Source: Camphora micrantha
Taxonomy: Eukaryota > Streptophyta > Magnoliopsida > Laurales > Lauraceae
Assembly (NCBI GenBank): GCA_003546025.1
Contig: QPKB01000011.1
Span: forward strand, 12,693,180 to 12,757,179
Direction of reading: 5' to 3'
DNA length: 64,000 nt
Below are positions 54,434 to 64,000 of this stretch, piece after piece. Made by a program: the position numbers and the translations under genes. A model generated the notes under the pieces. The model did not search any database. It was not told the DNA's origin and saw only the letters and a program-made list of their open reading frames with translations. Positions within the stretch are counted from its first letter, which is position 1. Every line of letters starts with the position of its first letter.

Positions 54434-54658
54434 CTAAACTTTGGCACTTTACTAATATAGTAAAAGTCAAGTAAAGCTTTCATTTTTCAGACAAGATGTC
54501 ACATCAAAAGCACTTTATTAAATTTCATTTTCCCCTACAAAAAGTTAAAAAGTTTCATAATAAACAATTAAAAATAAAATACCATCATAACCCACTTATA
54601 TTTTATTTTTTCTTCAAAATCAACTTTATTTCACTCTACTCTATTAGTAGAGTTGCCC
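54431..54658 (+). mobile_element. Tourist-like MITE, copy 4
   Basis: Same order as copy 1: GGCACTTTACTAATATAGT, AAGTAAAGC, TTTCAGACAAG, TGTCACATCAAA, ACCATCATAACCCACTTATA and CTATTAGTAGAGTTGCC. The outermost right end is altered. About 80% similar to copy 1 by eye. Confidence 0.8.
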
Positions 54659-54837
54659 TGGGTCCATCACGTCATACGGTCTGTCATACAAGCAGGTCTA
54701 CCGTCCTATACCCTAGCGGGAGTTGCCTATAGTGACTCAGTGGAGTGTAATCGGTGAACTTACTGCCACTGTAGAGAGAAGATTCAATCAAATCCTCAAT
54801 CATGCATGAGTTGGCACTGCTACCATTTTTAAAATAA

Positions 54838-55127
54838 TGGAAACATTTCAAATTTTTACTTTTAAAATAATGTGGAATGAAGTGAAATAAAAAGATAGAA
54901 TAAAATATAAGTGTGGGTTATGATGATATTTTATTTTTAATTGTTTGTGATGGAATTTTTTTTTTTTTTGAACTTTTTGTATCGAGAAATGAAGATATTT
55001 TATCTTCTAGTGAATAAATGTAGTTGTTTTTTGATATTTTTTTGAAAAAAATAGCGGGAGTTGTGATAAAAAATATTTTTAATTTTATGTTAAACTTGAA
55101 TTAACTTTACTTTACTTTCAACTCAGG
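54838..55127 (-). mobile_element. Tourist-like MITE, copy 5
   Basis: Reverse orientation: GGGTTATGATGATATTTTAT, then AATTGTTTGTGATGGAAT, then AATGTAGTTGTTTTTTGATA. Ends eroded; T- and A-runs expanded. Confidence 0.62.
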
Positions 55128-55204
55128 GATTGTGACGTTGGGTCGGCTTCGGGCCATGGTTTTAATAATCAGGTAGCAGGTGAACCCCACTTTATTTAAA
55201 ATGA

Positions 55205-55325
55205 TTTACACGTTAGGTGTAAAGTCAGAAGAAGCTACAGAAGTATGATTTACTGGTTAGGTGCAAAGTCAGAAAAAGCTACAGAAGTTCTGCGGGTCAG
55301 AAAAAGCTATAGAAGTTCTGCGGTG
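55205..55325. repeat. Short tandem repeats
   Basis: GGTTAGGTGCAAAGTCAGAA and AAGCTACAGAAGT recur two to three times with a period near 55 bp, the last unit shortened. Confidence 0.82.
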
Positions 55326-55862
55326 GATTCCATTTCCACCAAATGAGTCACTTCTCTTATCCACAATGAAGTCAGATTCCTGTTTTTTTTTTTTTTTCTC
55401 TTAAAAAAATAAAAAAGAAAAGATTGATGTTCTTATCGATGGTGCGTTGGGGTGGCACATGAGGAAAAGATGTCACATCCCACTTTCTTCATGAATAAAT
55501 AAAATTTTTTTTTCTTGCATGTGGCACTCCCTGATTGGTCCAAACAGGGTGTCCCTGTATGGACCAACAGGGGATGCGTTGAGTCGTCTCATGTCCACGT
55601 ATGTGTGACAACGACGTGTCGCCGTGTCGGTCCCTCCATCTTATCCAGAAAGCATATCATAAGACGCGGCGAAAAATTCCGCATCTCTTCCAACGATACA
55701 TTACAAAATAGGGCTCTCCTTGTGGATGATCGTACTCGGGCCGAGTTGGGTTGAGAAGAGCTAATCAGACCCAAAATGCATGAGTGTAGGGAGATCAAAT
55801 CCAAATTCGAATTCGAATTAGAGATGGGTTTCAATGGTCTGTTCATGATATATCAATATATA

Positions 55863-55996
55863 GGAAAATTTCATATACACCTTCTCATAATACTGTGCAC
55901 ACCCACATCCCTTTATATTAACCGTGCTTAATCAATATTCATATAATGAAATGTAGGTGTGCACGGCACATAAAGAGGGTGCGTATTGAATTTCCC
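55863..55996. mobile_element. MITE with ~55-bp TIRs
   Basis: Left GGAAAATTTCATATACACC; inward from the right GGGAAATTCAATACGCACCC; both continue to GTGCACACC(C/T)ACAT. The interior is tiny (134 bp in all). No certain target duplication. Confidence 0.75.
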
Positions 55997-57122
55997 ATAA
56001 ACATAACTTTAATTAGATATTCATAAACTAAGATGTTGGGTATTTTAAAAATAATCAATTTTCAAGATTCAAGAGACATTTGAGCGTCCTTTTTTCAAAA
56101 TATTTTAGAATTTTAAAATGGCAGTTGTTGACAGGTGGGAGTGAGAGCAGTTTTGAATGTTGACTGAAGGGGTTTGAGTCCTTGGGCCTATTTGAGAAGA
56201 TGAAACCTAACCTAATTGGGTTGCTTTGTATAATATTTAAGAGGCCTAAGTTCGAGTTCTGCAAGCAATATGCAACAATACATGACAAAGAACATAGATT
56301 GAGAACGAAGCCTACTTTCTATATTATGAGTGACTGAGAGACATAACCTCACTAACCTGAGATAGAACTATAGTGAACAGAGATAGAACCTCGGTAACTA
56401 TGAGCATTTCTCAAAACCCATTTCTCTCTCTCATCTTTTTTTTCTTCTTTTTTTATTTTAAAGGAAAATTTTATATTTCTGATTCTAATATGTAAATTTG
56501 GAATCAGAGTTGGCCATTGTATCATGAGGATAGAATTTCAATTAATCCACCTACATGTGCAAAATTGATTTTTTTTAAGAAAACATCTTCATTGATGTGC
56601 CTAACCTATTTTTTTATATTGCTTTCTTAATTCAGTTTCTTGCTTTCACATTCCACCTAACATGATCAATAAGACAACATAATATAAAAATATAAATGGG
56701 TATTTGATTCCATGACGGCTTTATCTCTACGAGTCCCTTGATCAATAGACTGTACTAATGTTGAAAACTCACTATACTTTTCTTCTTCTTTAGACATGAT
56801 AAAACAACAAGATAATCAGTGAGTTTTGAAGAAAAGAGCAATCACCCCTAAAGCCCATTATATAAGTTTTCTTAGACAACTTCCTTCCTATCATAGAGTC
56901 ATACTTATAATAGGCTTTTGAGACACTTATAATAGGTTTTTGAAACACCACCTATCATAGACTCATACTTATAAAGTTATAATAGGTTTTTGAAACACTC
57001 GTGTTAGCAATAGAAAGCCCTAGGATTAATAATTTTCCTAAATGACCGAATACATTCCATGGTCTCTAATATGGAAGCCCTAACCAAGCTGGTTGCCCAA
57101 GCGGGCCCACTAACATAGATAT
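55997..57122. other. No gene; short reiterations
   Basis: AT-rich spacer. At 56891-56999 the phrases CTATCATAGA(G/C)TCATACTTAT and TAATAGGTTTTTGAAACAC occur two to three times. Nothing else recognised. Confidence 0.5.
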
Positions 57123-57800
57123 GTGTTAAAGGATCATGATTGAGTCAACGTACAAAGATACGGTCTTATCCATGCTCACTCAGCCATATCATGTAAAATG
57201 GGCAAGCTATATTGTTATGTCCCTAAAAATGATATGTTGTCCATATTGTAATGCAGAAATTCTGCAATTACTCTCTGTAATTCCTCCCTTGACTGTAGGG
57301 GCAGTTATTATAATCAATATGATTAACATTATAAAAACTACATGACTCCTCAGTAAAGAATCAACCGAGAGAGAGATTTACAACTTTACGTGGTATCAGA
57401 GCATTGTTTGGCCTTGCTGCCCCTTCCCTCCGATCCTACAAGTATGTTTAAAACCTACAAATGGAAGATTCATCATCTTCCCCATCCATCTCATCCTCCT
57501 CAACCATCTCCCTGCCCACTTCTAACATTCAAAGCAGCTTTTTTCCAGTCAAGTTATCTTTAACCAAACTATCTCTAATGGCGATCTCAATTTCTACCCA
57601 TGTGAATATTGTGCCATAGCTGGAGCCGCTGTAGAGTTCACTTGGCTTCTATCCCTATTATATGAACTTGGTGTTTTTTCCGTCAAAGCCCCCAATCTTG
57701 TGGTGAGATAATGTCGGTGCTACCAATCCTTTGTTTAATGCTTGGATAATTTGAGACATCAGGATCCCGAGGTCAAGCCTAATGATAAAACTTAAACCCA
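57123..57800 (+). mobile_element. Deleted Ty1/copia remnant (Copia-3)
   Basis: A probable short LTR (57123-57382, TGTTAAAGG...TTTACA; start tentative) is followed by the perfect Met-tRNA primer site TGGTATCAGAGC at 57391-57402 and a gag start (MEDSSSSPSISSS) at 57461. Near 57612 the sequence jumps to the end of RNase H (VEFTWLLSLLYELGVF, then the DNVGAT motif). Nearly all gag-pol is missing. Stops are present. The right side is cut by the solo LTR at 57807. Confidence 0.72.
57391..57402 (+). promoter_or_regulatory. Met-tRNA primer-binding site of Copia-3
   Basis: TGGTATCAGAGC, complementary to the 3' end of plant initiator Met tRNA, eight bases after the presumed LTR end. Confidence 0.85.
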
Positions 57801-57806
57801 ATGATC

Positions 57807-60800
57807 TGTCACTCCCCCGAACCCGGATCCCTGCAGCGGTCCGACCTCAACAACGCGAAGCGGGAAGTAAGTGATAAATAATATTTTTCCTAGGATCCGC
57901 GTGTGTGAGAAAGACAAAATTCAAAACACATCAAGAACATTTCGCGAAAGCTTACGTAGCGTTGCGACCCAGAGCCCATGGAATTCCATGTTGCACCTGT
58001 CAGTATAAAGCTGTCATAACAATGCTCATACTCAAAACTGGAACTGGAACAAATCGTGATATCAAAATTTACAGAGCTGATAGTAACAGGTTATCTTTAC
58101 CCAAATATGCTCAAGTTATAAATTAACAAGTACATTCATTACAATTCCAAAGAAAAAGGCTAACAAAAGCAATAAAAAATAACAAATTAAGAACAAGTAC
58201 TACCTAGGTAATGTAACTCCGGAGTCAAGCATGATGTCTACATGACGTCACTGACACAACTAACCTACAAAACTCATGGCTCTACAACCATCTGCACACG
58301 TACCAACTCAAAACGAGAACTTACTACCTAAAGCACCGGTCTGGCAGGTGATTGAGATAGGCAAATACATATAGAATATATTAATTAATTAACGTATGAT
58401 AAAACATGGCATTTTATTAGAAGATGCAAGGGTCAGTTCAAGTGTAAAACAGGAAAACATGATATATCATTTTTCATAAACCATAGCTAATAAATCAGTG
58501 AAAATCCATAATCAAGAGGCAATGCAAAAATCTGGCATGAATACATAATAATAATATGATTGGAAAACTCACAAGAGCCCATCCTTCTCTATCATACAAG
58601 ATGATAGGAGCAAGCAGAACAAAACAAAACAAGACAAAGCAAAGCAAAGTCTCACGCCACACGAGGTAGACGGGGTCCGGCCGCAGAACCGGAAATAGGT
58701 ACTAAGTATATGACTAATCTGCAGACAATCTAAGTGTTTAAGGATCCCCAAACAACGGATCAGGCTGACAGGGTAGTCCAAGCTCAGTGGTATATACTCA
58801 ATTTTATGAATGCACAAAACGAAAGTATATTTTCAAAACAGATCGTGAAAAAGGGGAAACTACTTGTCAAGACAAGCTAAAATATCATCCACCACGCGAG
58901 GTGGACAGAGGAAGCAAGACAAGATAGGATAGCATAAGCTATCAAGTATGTAAAAGCACAAGAAGTAGTCCCCTCAAGTTTCCTTAATCAAAAGCTTTCA
59001 AGAAGGAAGGCTCAAAATCCATAAAACAAGATATAAAAATCTAGTCAGGTGGCAGGTCAAGAAGAGGGGCAACACTGAAAGCGAGAACACGCAAGCATGT
59101 AATTAAACAAGTACCAGCATAATGAGTAGTCCGCCCATATGTTTTGGTTGAAAAATACGAGAAATCATAACCCTAAGTGGTTCTTGTAGTAAAACATGTA
59201 AAACTGGACAAGGACAGGCAAAACATGTAAAACTTGTTAAATCAATGCCAATAAAAGAAAATCAGGTATTTCCAAGTCAAAACAAGTATATGTTGGTAAA
59301 ATTCGTATTCAACTTCAAGTTTACAAAACAAGTACACCATCCATATGCTAAGACCACATCATTTGACCCCTTGTGTATTTGAAGCTAGAATGTCGGATTT
59401 TTATAAATAAATTGGTGCCCCTGAGGGTAGACGACATTCCAAGTACATATTATAAAGTTGATTGCTCTCAGCATATCCCTGGTTTCTATCTCCGCAAAAA
59501 TCCCATTTTCAAGCTCTCGATGAATAGTCGGTTAGCTGGCAGCTGACCACCTGACTTCGTAAGGGAAAAGTTGCCTTTTGGAATTATAACCGACCAGGGG
59601 TAACTGACCAGGGGGTCAGTGACCTGTTGGTTAACTGACGCTAACCGCCCACCTACGGGAATTTCCACTTTAGATTCTTTTTCGAGCTGTTCTTTCTCCT
59701 TTTTCAAAACCAATCCTTTCTTGACAATCCCCTGCACTTAGAGCTTACATGCTCTCCAAAAACCCAACTTCCAACCACTTCAAAGCCAAAATCACCATTT
59801 TTCTATAAATCATCCATTCCCATAAATATATAATTTTCAAGAAATAGAATCAATAATTAAACAAGAGCTTCATAAAGGCTGAAATAAAAATCCATATCAT
59901 AACATTGAAAGTGTGACATGCAAGTGTACAAATCTGATGCTAATAACAAGATTAGCCAATAAACAAAATAAGTCAAACATGTGATAGATGAAAAACATGA
60001 TTTATAAGTAGAATATCCAAAATAACTAGCATGCACGGGAATGGGCTAAATCAGTCATTTGCCTCGGTTCAAAATGGTCCCAAATCACACTCTAAAATCA
60101 CTCCCTGTAGCTGGAAACACCAATTACAAAAACTCCAAAATTCTCATCTTAGAACACCCATAAAAGAGAAAATGAGAAGGAATGGAAATGGGGGCTTGCA
60201 TGTTGGGTTGTGGGGCATAAAAGGGCTATAGATTCGAATCATGGAAGAGATAAAGTGATTTCCTACCTGTAGGTGGTCCAACCAGCAAGTAATAGCTAAA
60301 TAAGGTGACTGCCCAGCTTTGTTTTGCATAAAAATGGCATCTAGAGAGAGCTTGGAAGGTGGGGAAGACGATAGCGTATTTAGACTTCCAAATGGCAAGA
60401 GATGGATAAGGATTTGAGAGAGAAATGAGCAAGGGAATAAGAGGAAGGAGCTCAGCTGAAGCTCAGCTAAGTTTTCTGGTACAACACTTTAGAGAAATAA
60501 GGAAGAAAGAGGGTGGCCAGCTTACATACATAAGGTATGTGGGGCCCAAAACTATTATCACTTCATGGGCTCGAAGATGGGCTTTTTGGGCCTGTGATGG
60601 ACTTAACGAAGAAGAGAGAAATGATCCTCACAAAATCTAGTTTTTAAAAAGTATATTTGTGACATGGTTCTGGAATTTCAAAATTTGGGCTCAGATTTAA
60701 ATGTGAAAAGGCTGTTTTGCCCCTAGGGCTGGAAAAATTAGTTTTTCTAGGCTTTGAATGAGATCGGTGTGAACTCAAAAGTTGTTGGGGCTAATTTGAC

Positions 60801-61040
60801 CTATCAAAAGAAACCAAAACTGAAAATTTTCAAAATCAAGAACAATCCCCTCACGCTGACACATGCAACCTAATGCATCTTAGGTTGCCAGACTAGTTCC
60901 AATGGCTCTCAAAATTCCCCAAAGCTATAGAAAACTATTATAATCCACAAACCAACTCAATTACACTCAAATTTCACTTAGAGAACTATTTCACAACTAA
61001 AAACACACTAATCATGAAAATTAGTGATTGGGGTCTTACA
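57807..61040 (-). repeat. Solo LTR, chromovirus type (3234 bp)
   Basis: Plus-strand ends TGTCACTCCCCCGAAC and GGGGTCTTACA; in minus sense TGTAAGACCCC...GGGGAGTGACA, similar to the ends of LTRs X and Y. A perfect 5-bp duplication TGATC flanks it (57802-57806 and 61041-61045). No internal domains. A CT-rich leader-like part (minus strand near 60400-60500) supports minus orientation. Small frames within are not genes. Repeated GACCAGGGG/GGTCAGTGACC text lies near 59590-59640. Confidence 0.88.
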
Positions 61041-61045
61041 TGATC

Positions 61046-63105
61046 AGAATCTAGTCTGATCAAATCAAACCCTAAGATCCTGATATCAAGTTAGATGACA
61101 ATGAAATAAACCGTGATGCAGCCTAAAGATTGAAAACACAATCCAATCAGCTCAGACATAGATACCTTGAGGTTTGAGCAGATCATCCCGATCTGATTTG
61201 TTTGGGCGCAGGGATCTTAAGGTCCGAGCAGATCTTGTCTTCTAGAGTACCAGGGACCCCTTGGTCTGAGTCGTCCAGATCTAGATCTCACCTTCTTTTT
61301 ACGATTTTCTTGACAAAAATGAATCTTTACGTAATAACAATGAAAAATGGGATGAACAAAATGAACGCTAAATAGATCTATCTATTTTTTAACAAAAGGG
61401 AAGGAAATCTAAACATGTATAATGACGAGTAGCGAATGGATCAATGGAGGGGTTCAAGGTTACCAATCTTGAAGTATTCCTTCAAGATTATGCCCTTTGC
61501 AAAGATCCATGGTCTCTTTTCGTTCATCTTCCTCTCTCTAGATCTCTTTCTTGCTAGCCTTTTCCTTCTGCTCTAGGTCTAGCATTATTCTTTTTTGCTC
61601 TATCTTTTTAAAACGAGGCCATAAGGATAATTATAAGGGGATTTTGGGCATGTAGGGATAGGTATGGTTAGGTGGGATAGGGTTTCTAGAAGGTTTTAGT
61701 TGATATCTAGATAAGAATAATTGGTTTGAACCACTTTGGGGAGAGATTGAGTTTGGTCGTGGGGGCTTTGAGGTCCCAGTCCATGGAAATGAGCTCGGGT
61801 GTGAGGGCGCAGAGGTGCCAGCTAAGAAAATGAGTTTGGGAGCAGGGGCTCCAGAGGTCCTAGCTACATTTTAGGGCAACTTGTTTATTGAGCGAAAAAG
61901 GGATTGGGCGCAGAGGACCAAAGGTCCAAGTCAGTGGAGGTGAGCTTAGGCACGAGGGCCCTAAGGTCCGAGCTGAGTTTCGAGGTCTATAGGAAAGTGG
62001 ACTTGGGCGCGAGGGCCCAGAGGTCCGAGACGGTGGAGTTGAGCTCGGGTGCGGGGGCCCTGAGGCCCGAGCTGAGTTTCAGGACAGTTTTCCGAAAGTT
62101 ATAACTTTTGATCCGTCGTCGGATTTTGGCGTTGTACATACCTCCAGATAGGTCTCGAGGTGTAGTTTAAGATAGAATAGAGATAAAAATGATCAGACAT
62201 CAATAAGGATGTTAAAAAGTAATATCAATGAATTTGGCCCGTATTTAGTTTCAAAACTTTTTTTTTTTTTTTTTGGGATAAATTGATCATGGACACACTT
62301 CTTAGAGCATCTCTAAGGGTATGGAGGGCATTTATGTTGGTGAGTGTCTTTTATCTTTGGCATTTTTATTATTTTATTTGTTTGAATGATATGCGTGATT
62401 GAATGACACATAGATGGCCTAAGTGAACTAATGCATGGTATTGACACTTAGGATTAAACACTCCGAAAATTAATATCCCTTAAATTGATTTGAATCATGT
62501 CAAAAGATATTTGATTTGGGTAAAATGGGGGCATCGCTATACATGGTAGTTAATTTGGATTCTACATAGGGTTCCAAATGAGGTGTTTACAGATGGTCCC
62601 ATAGGTTTTGCATCCTTAATTCAACTGTTCACATCCATATTGGGCCTTCGAACTTGATATATGAAGATGTGGTGGGCCCTCCAATACCATGTACATGTCA
62701 ATAACTTGATGTTCGCCGCACATGTGATTGATATATGGCCAGCTCCTATACGCAATGCTTAAGTTATCCTTTTCTTTAATTGCTTATACATCATGTTAGT
62801 CAAATTATAAGTTGGGCCTACTACTGTGGGCTTTAGATAAAAATATTAAGGACGGTAGGGATTCATTTAAAGATATTCTAAGATAAAAAGAAACTGGAGA
62901 TTTGGTTTTGACAGATAATAGGGACAGATATTGGTTAGTCCAAGTAAAGTTTGAATCTTGATGGAGGTAAAATGGAGATAATTAATTAAGGATAGTTTTT
63001 GAAAAAAATCGAAAGGGTAATTAGTTATCTATAAAGAGGGTATGCCATATGTCATTGCTAAACCTCAAAAGAAAGTGCCACGCGTCCCTCCCTCACGAAC
63101 AGGGC
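61046..63105. other. No gene; retroelement-like spacer
   Basis: The right side of the TGATC target is not recognisable as the missing part of Copia-3. Phrases such as ATAACTTTTGATCCGTCGTC (about 62101) are common in LTR-type DNA, but no LTR ends were found. Confidence 0.45.
61740..62085. repeat. Diverged ~60-bp tandem array (GAGGTCCGAG type)
   Basis: About six units carry GCGAGGGCCC(A/T)(A/G)AGGTCCGAG followed by GTGGAGTTGAGCTCGGG-like text, degenerate on the left and best preserved at 61920-62080. GC content is far above the surroundings. Confidence 0.78.

Positions 63106-63161
<56 letters not shown>
63106..63161. repeat. (TG)n microsatellite
   Basis: About 28 uninterrupted TG units. Confidence 0.95.
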
Positions 63162-63163
<2 letters not shown>

Positions 63164-63170
63164 ATAAGGA

Positions 63171-63393
63171 GAGCTTTCCTAAGCTGCAACTTATGTTATC
63201 CTAAGCTGAAATCATCTGCAAAATCATCTCCACAAAAAACTACATCAAATCATCGTCTCTGAAATCAAGATAAATTCAATTAGAACAGGGCTTTCCAGTT
63301 CCATCATGCCAAAAATAGAGATAGTACACTTTGATTTGTAGGACCAGTGCTGCTTCAGCTTAGGATAACATAAGCTGTAGATTAGGAGAGCCC
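63171..63393. mobile_element. MITE with ~45-bp TIRs
   Basis: Left GAGCTTTCCTAAGCTGCAAC, inward from the right GGGCTCTCCTAATCTACAGC; both continue TTATGTTATCCTAAGCTGAA. 223 bp, no coding content. It follows the (TG)n run directly. Target duplication unclear. Confidence 0.75.
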
Positions 63394-64000
63394 TTCTCTC
63401 TCTCTATATATATATACATGTAGTTCTCACCTATTATATGAGAACCTTTTGTGGTGCCCACCTAGCAACCTGATTGACACTTATATGTGCAACATTTAAC
63501 CGCAAGATTAAGGGTGTCGTCAAGTAGTAAAGGACTAAAGAGTCCAGATTATCAATCACACGGAGAGAGGATGAAAGAAGTAATGAATCCAATTAAAGTA
63601 GAATTGAACTAAGATATATCTAATATAGACACTTGAAGTGAACAATTAAAACTACTAAACAAAGCAATATAAATAATTAATTAACCATCTAAGATTTAAA
63701 ATCAATTAGATCTAAGCTAATCTAACAAGCTACACTAAATTAATGGATGAATGGTGGTAGAAATGGAAGATTTAAGGTGAAGATATGGTGTGAAATGTGT
63801 AGGATTTTAAAATAAGTTATGTGAAATGTAGATCTAACAATCTAAAAGTGAAAATAACAAATCAAATAAAGATTAAACTTAACAACAATCAAAATAAAAG
63901 ATTAAGCAATTGAAAATCCACTAAGTATGTAATTAATTCAACCAATGTATGTTCTAATTCAACTCCCAAATCTACAATCCAATTAGCAATCTCTTACCTA
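63394..64000. other. No gene recognised
   Basis: Very AT-rich. GTCGTCAAGTAGTAAAGGAC (63515) followed by GAGTCCAGATTATCAATCAC is text I associate with plant LTR retrotransposons, but the window ends before this can be tested. Confidence 0.4.

Noticed and set aside
57391..57402. tRNA-like sequence TGGTATCAGAGC as a tRNA gene fragment
   Set aside because: It stands right after an LTR-like end and before a copia gag start, so it is the Met-tRNA primer-binding site.
57905..60640. Several 60-85-residue frames on both strands
   Set aside because: All are inside a solo LTR with clear ends and TSD; no recognisable domain.

Overview
This window is repeat-dense nuclear DNA of a flowering plant. The evidence is AT-rich spacer, many degenerate Ty1/copia and Ty3/gypsy retrotransposons of plant type, Tourist-, hAT- and Mutator-like small elements, tRNA-derived SINE-like copies, and one intron-bearing pectin methylesterase (PME) gene with a pro-region. 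I cannot name the species. I see no intact protein-coding gene, no rRNA or tRNA gene, no CRISPR array and nothing bacterial.

Layout. 1-4421: 3' part of a copia element (pol plus a 1.66-kb LTR) split by a Tourist-like MITE. 4422-7910: non-repetitive sequence with one exon-like segment (7325-7583). 7919-8700: hAT element with a perfect 8-bp target duplication and dense GTAGCGG repeats. 8826-9835: possible CACTA remnant. 10141-12540: copy A of a dispersed repeat, split by a 1.3-kb Mutator-like element; copy B lies at 26925-28106. 12993-24504: a gypsy block of LTR X (+), a gag-less chromovirus pol, a 3.1-kb 3' LTR (Y) and LTR X (-); the pol is split by a 2.8-kb solo LTR and by a 371-bp TRIM-like element. 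25900-26720: tandem array. 29603-36401: copia element with both LTRs and a perfect TSD. 38036-40983 (-): PME pseudogene that lost both catalytic aspartates and its 3' end. 41290-41881: fold-back MITE, then a SINE holding a small hAT element. 45377-52352 (-): Tat-like gypsy element with both LTRs, a perfect TSD, an antisense extra gene with its own TATA box, and about 25 small hairpin repeats. 52562-55996: cluster of MITEs and a SINE-like copy. 57123-57800: deleted copia remnant. 57807-61040: solo chromovirus-type LTR with perfect TSD. 61041-64000: repeats, a long (TG)n tract and a MITE.

The genes do not form a pathway; the logic of the window is nested insertion. Several insertions can be ordered by target-site duplications and by empty sites in paralogous copies. 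The best candidates for something little described are the hairpin array and antisense gene in the Tat-like element, the hAT family with GTAGCGG arrays, and the miniature element combining terminal direct repeats with tRNA-like promoter boxes. All family names rest on motifs read by eye; no database search was possible.
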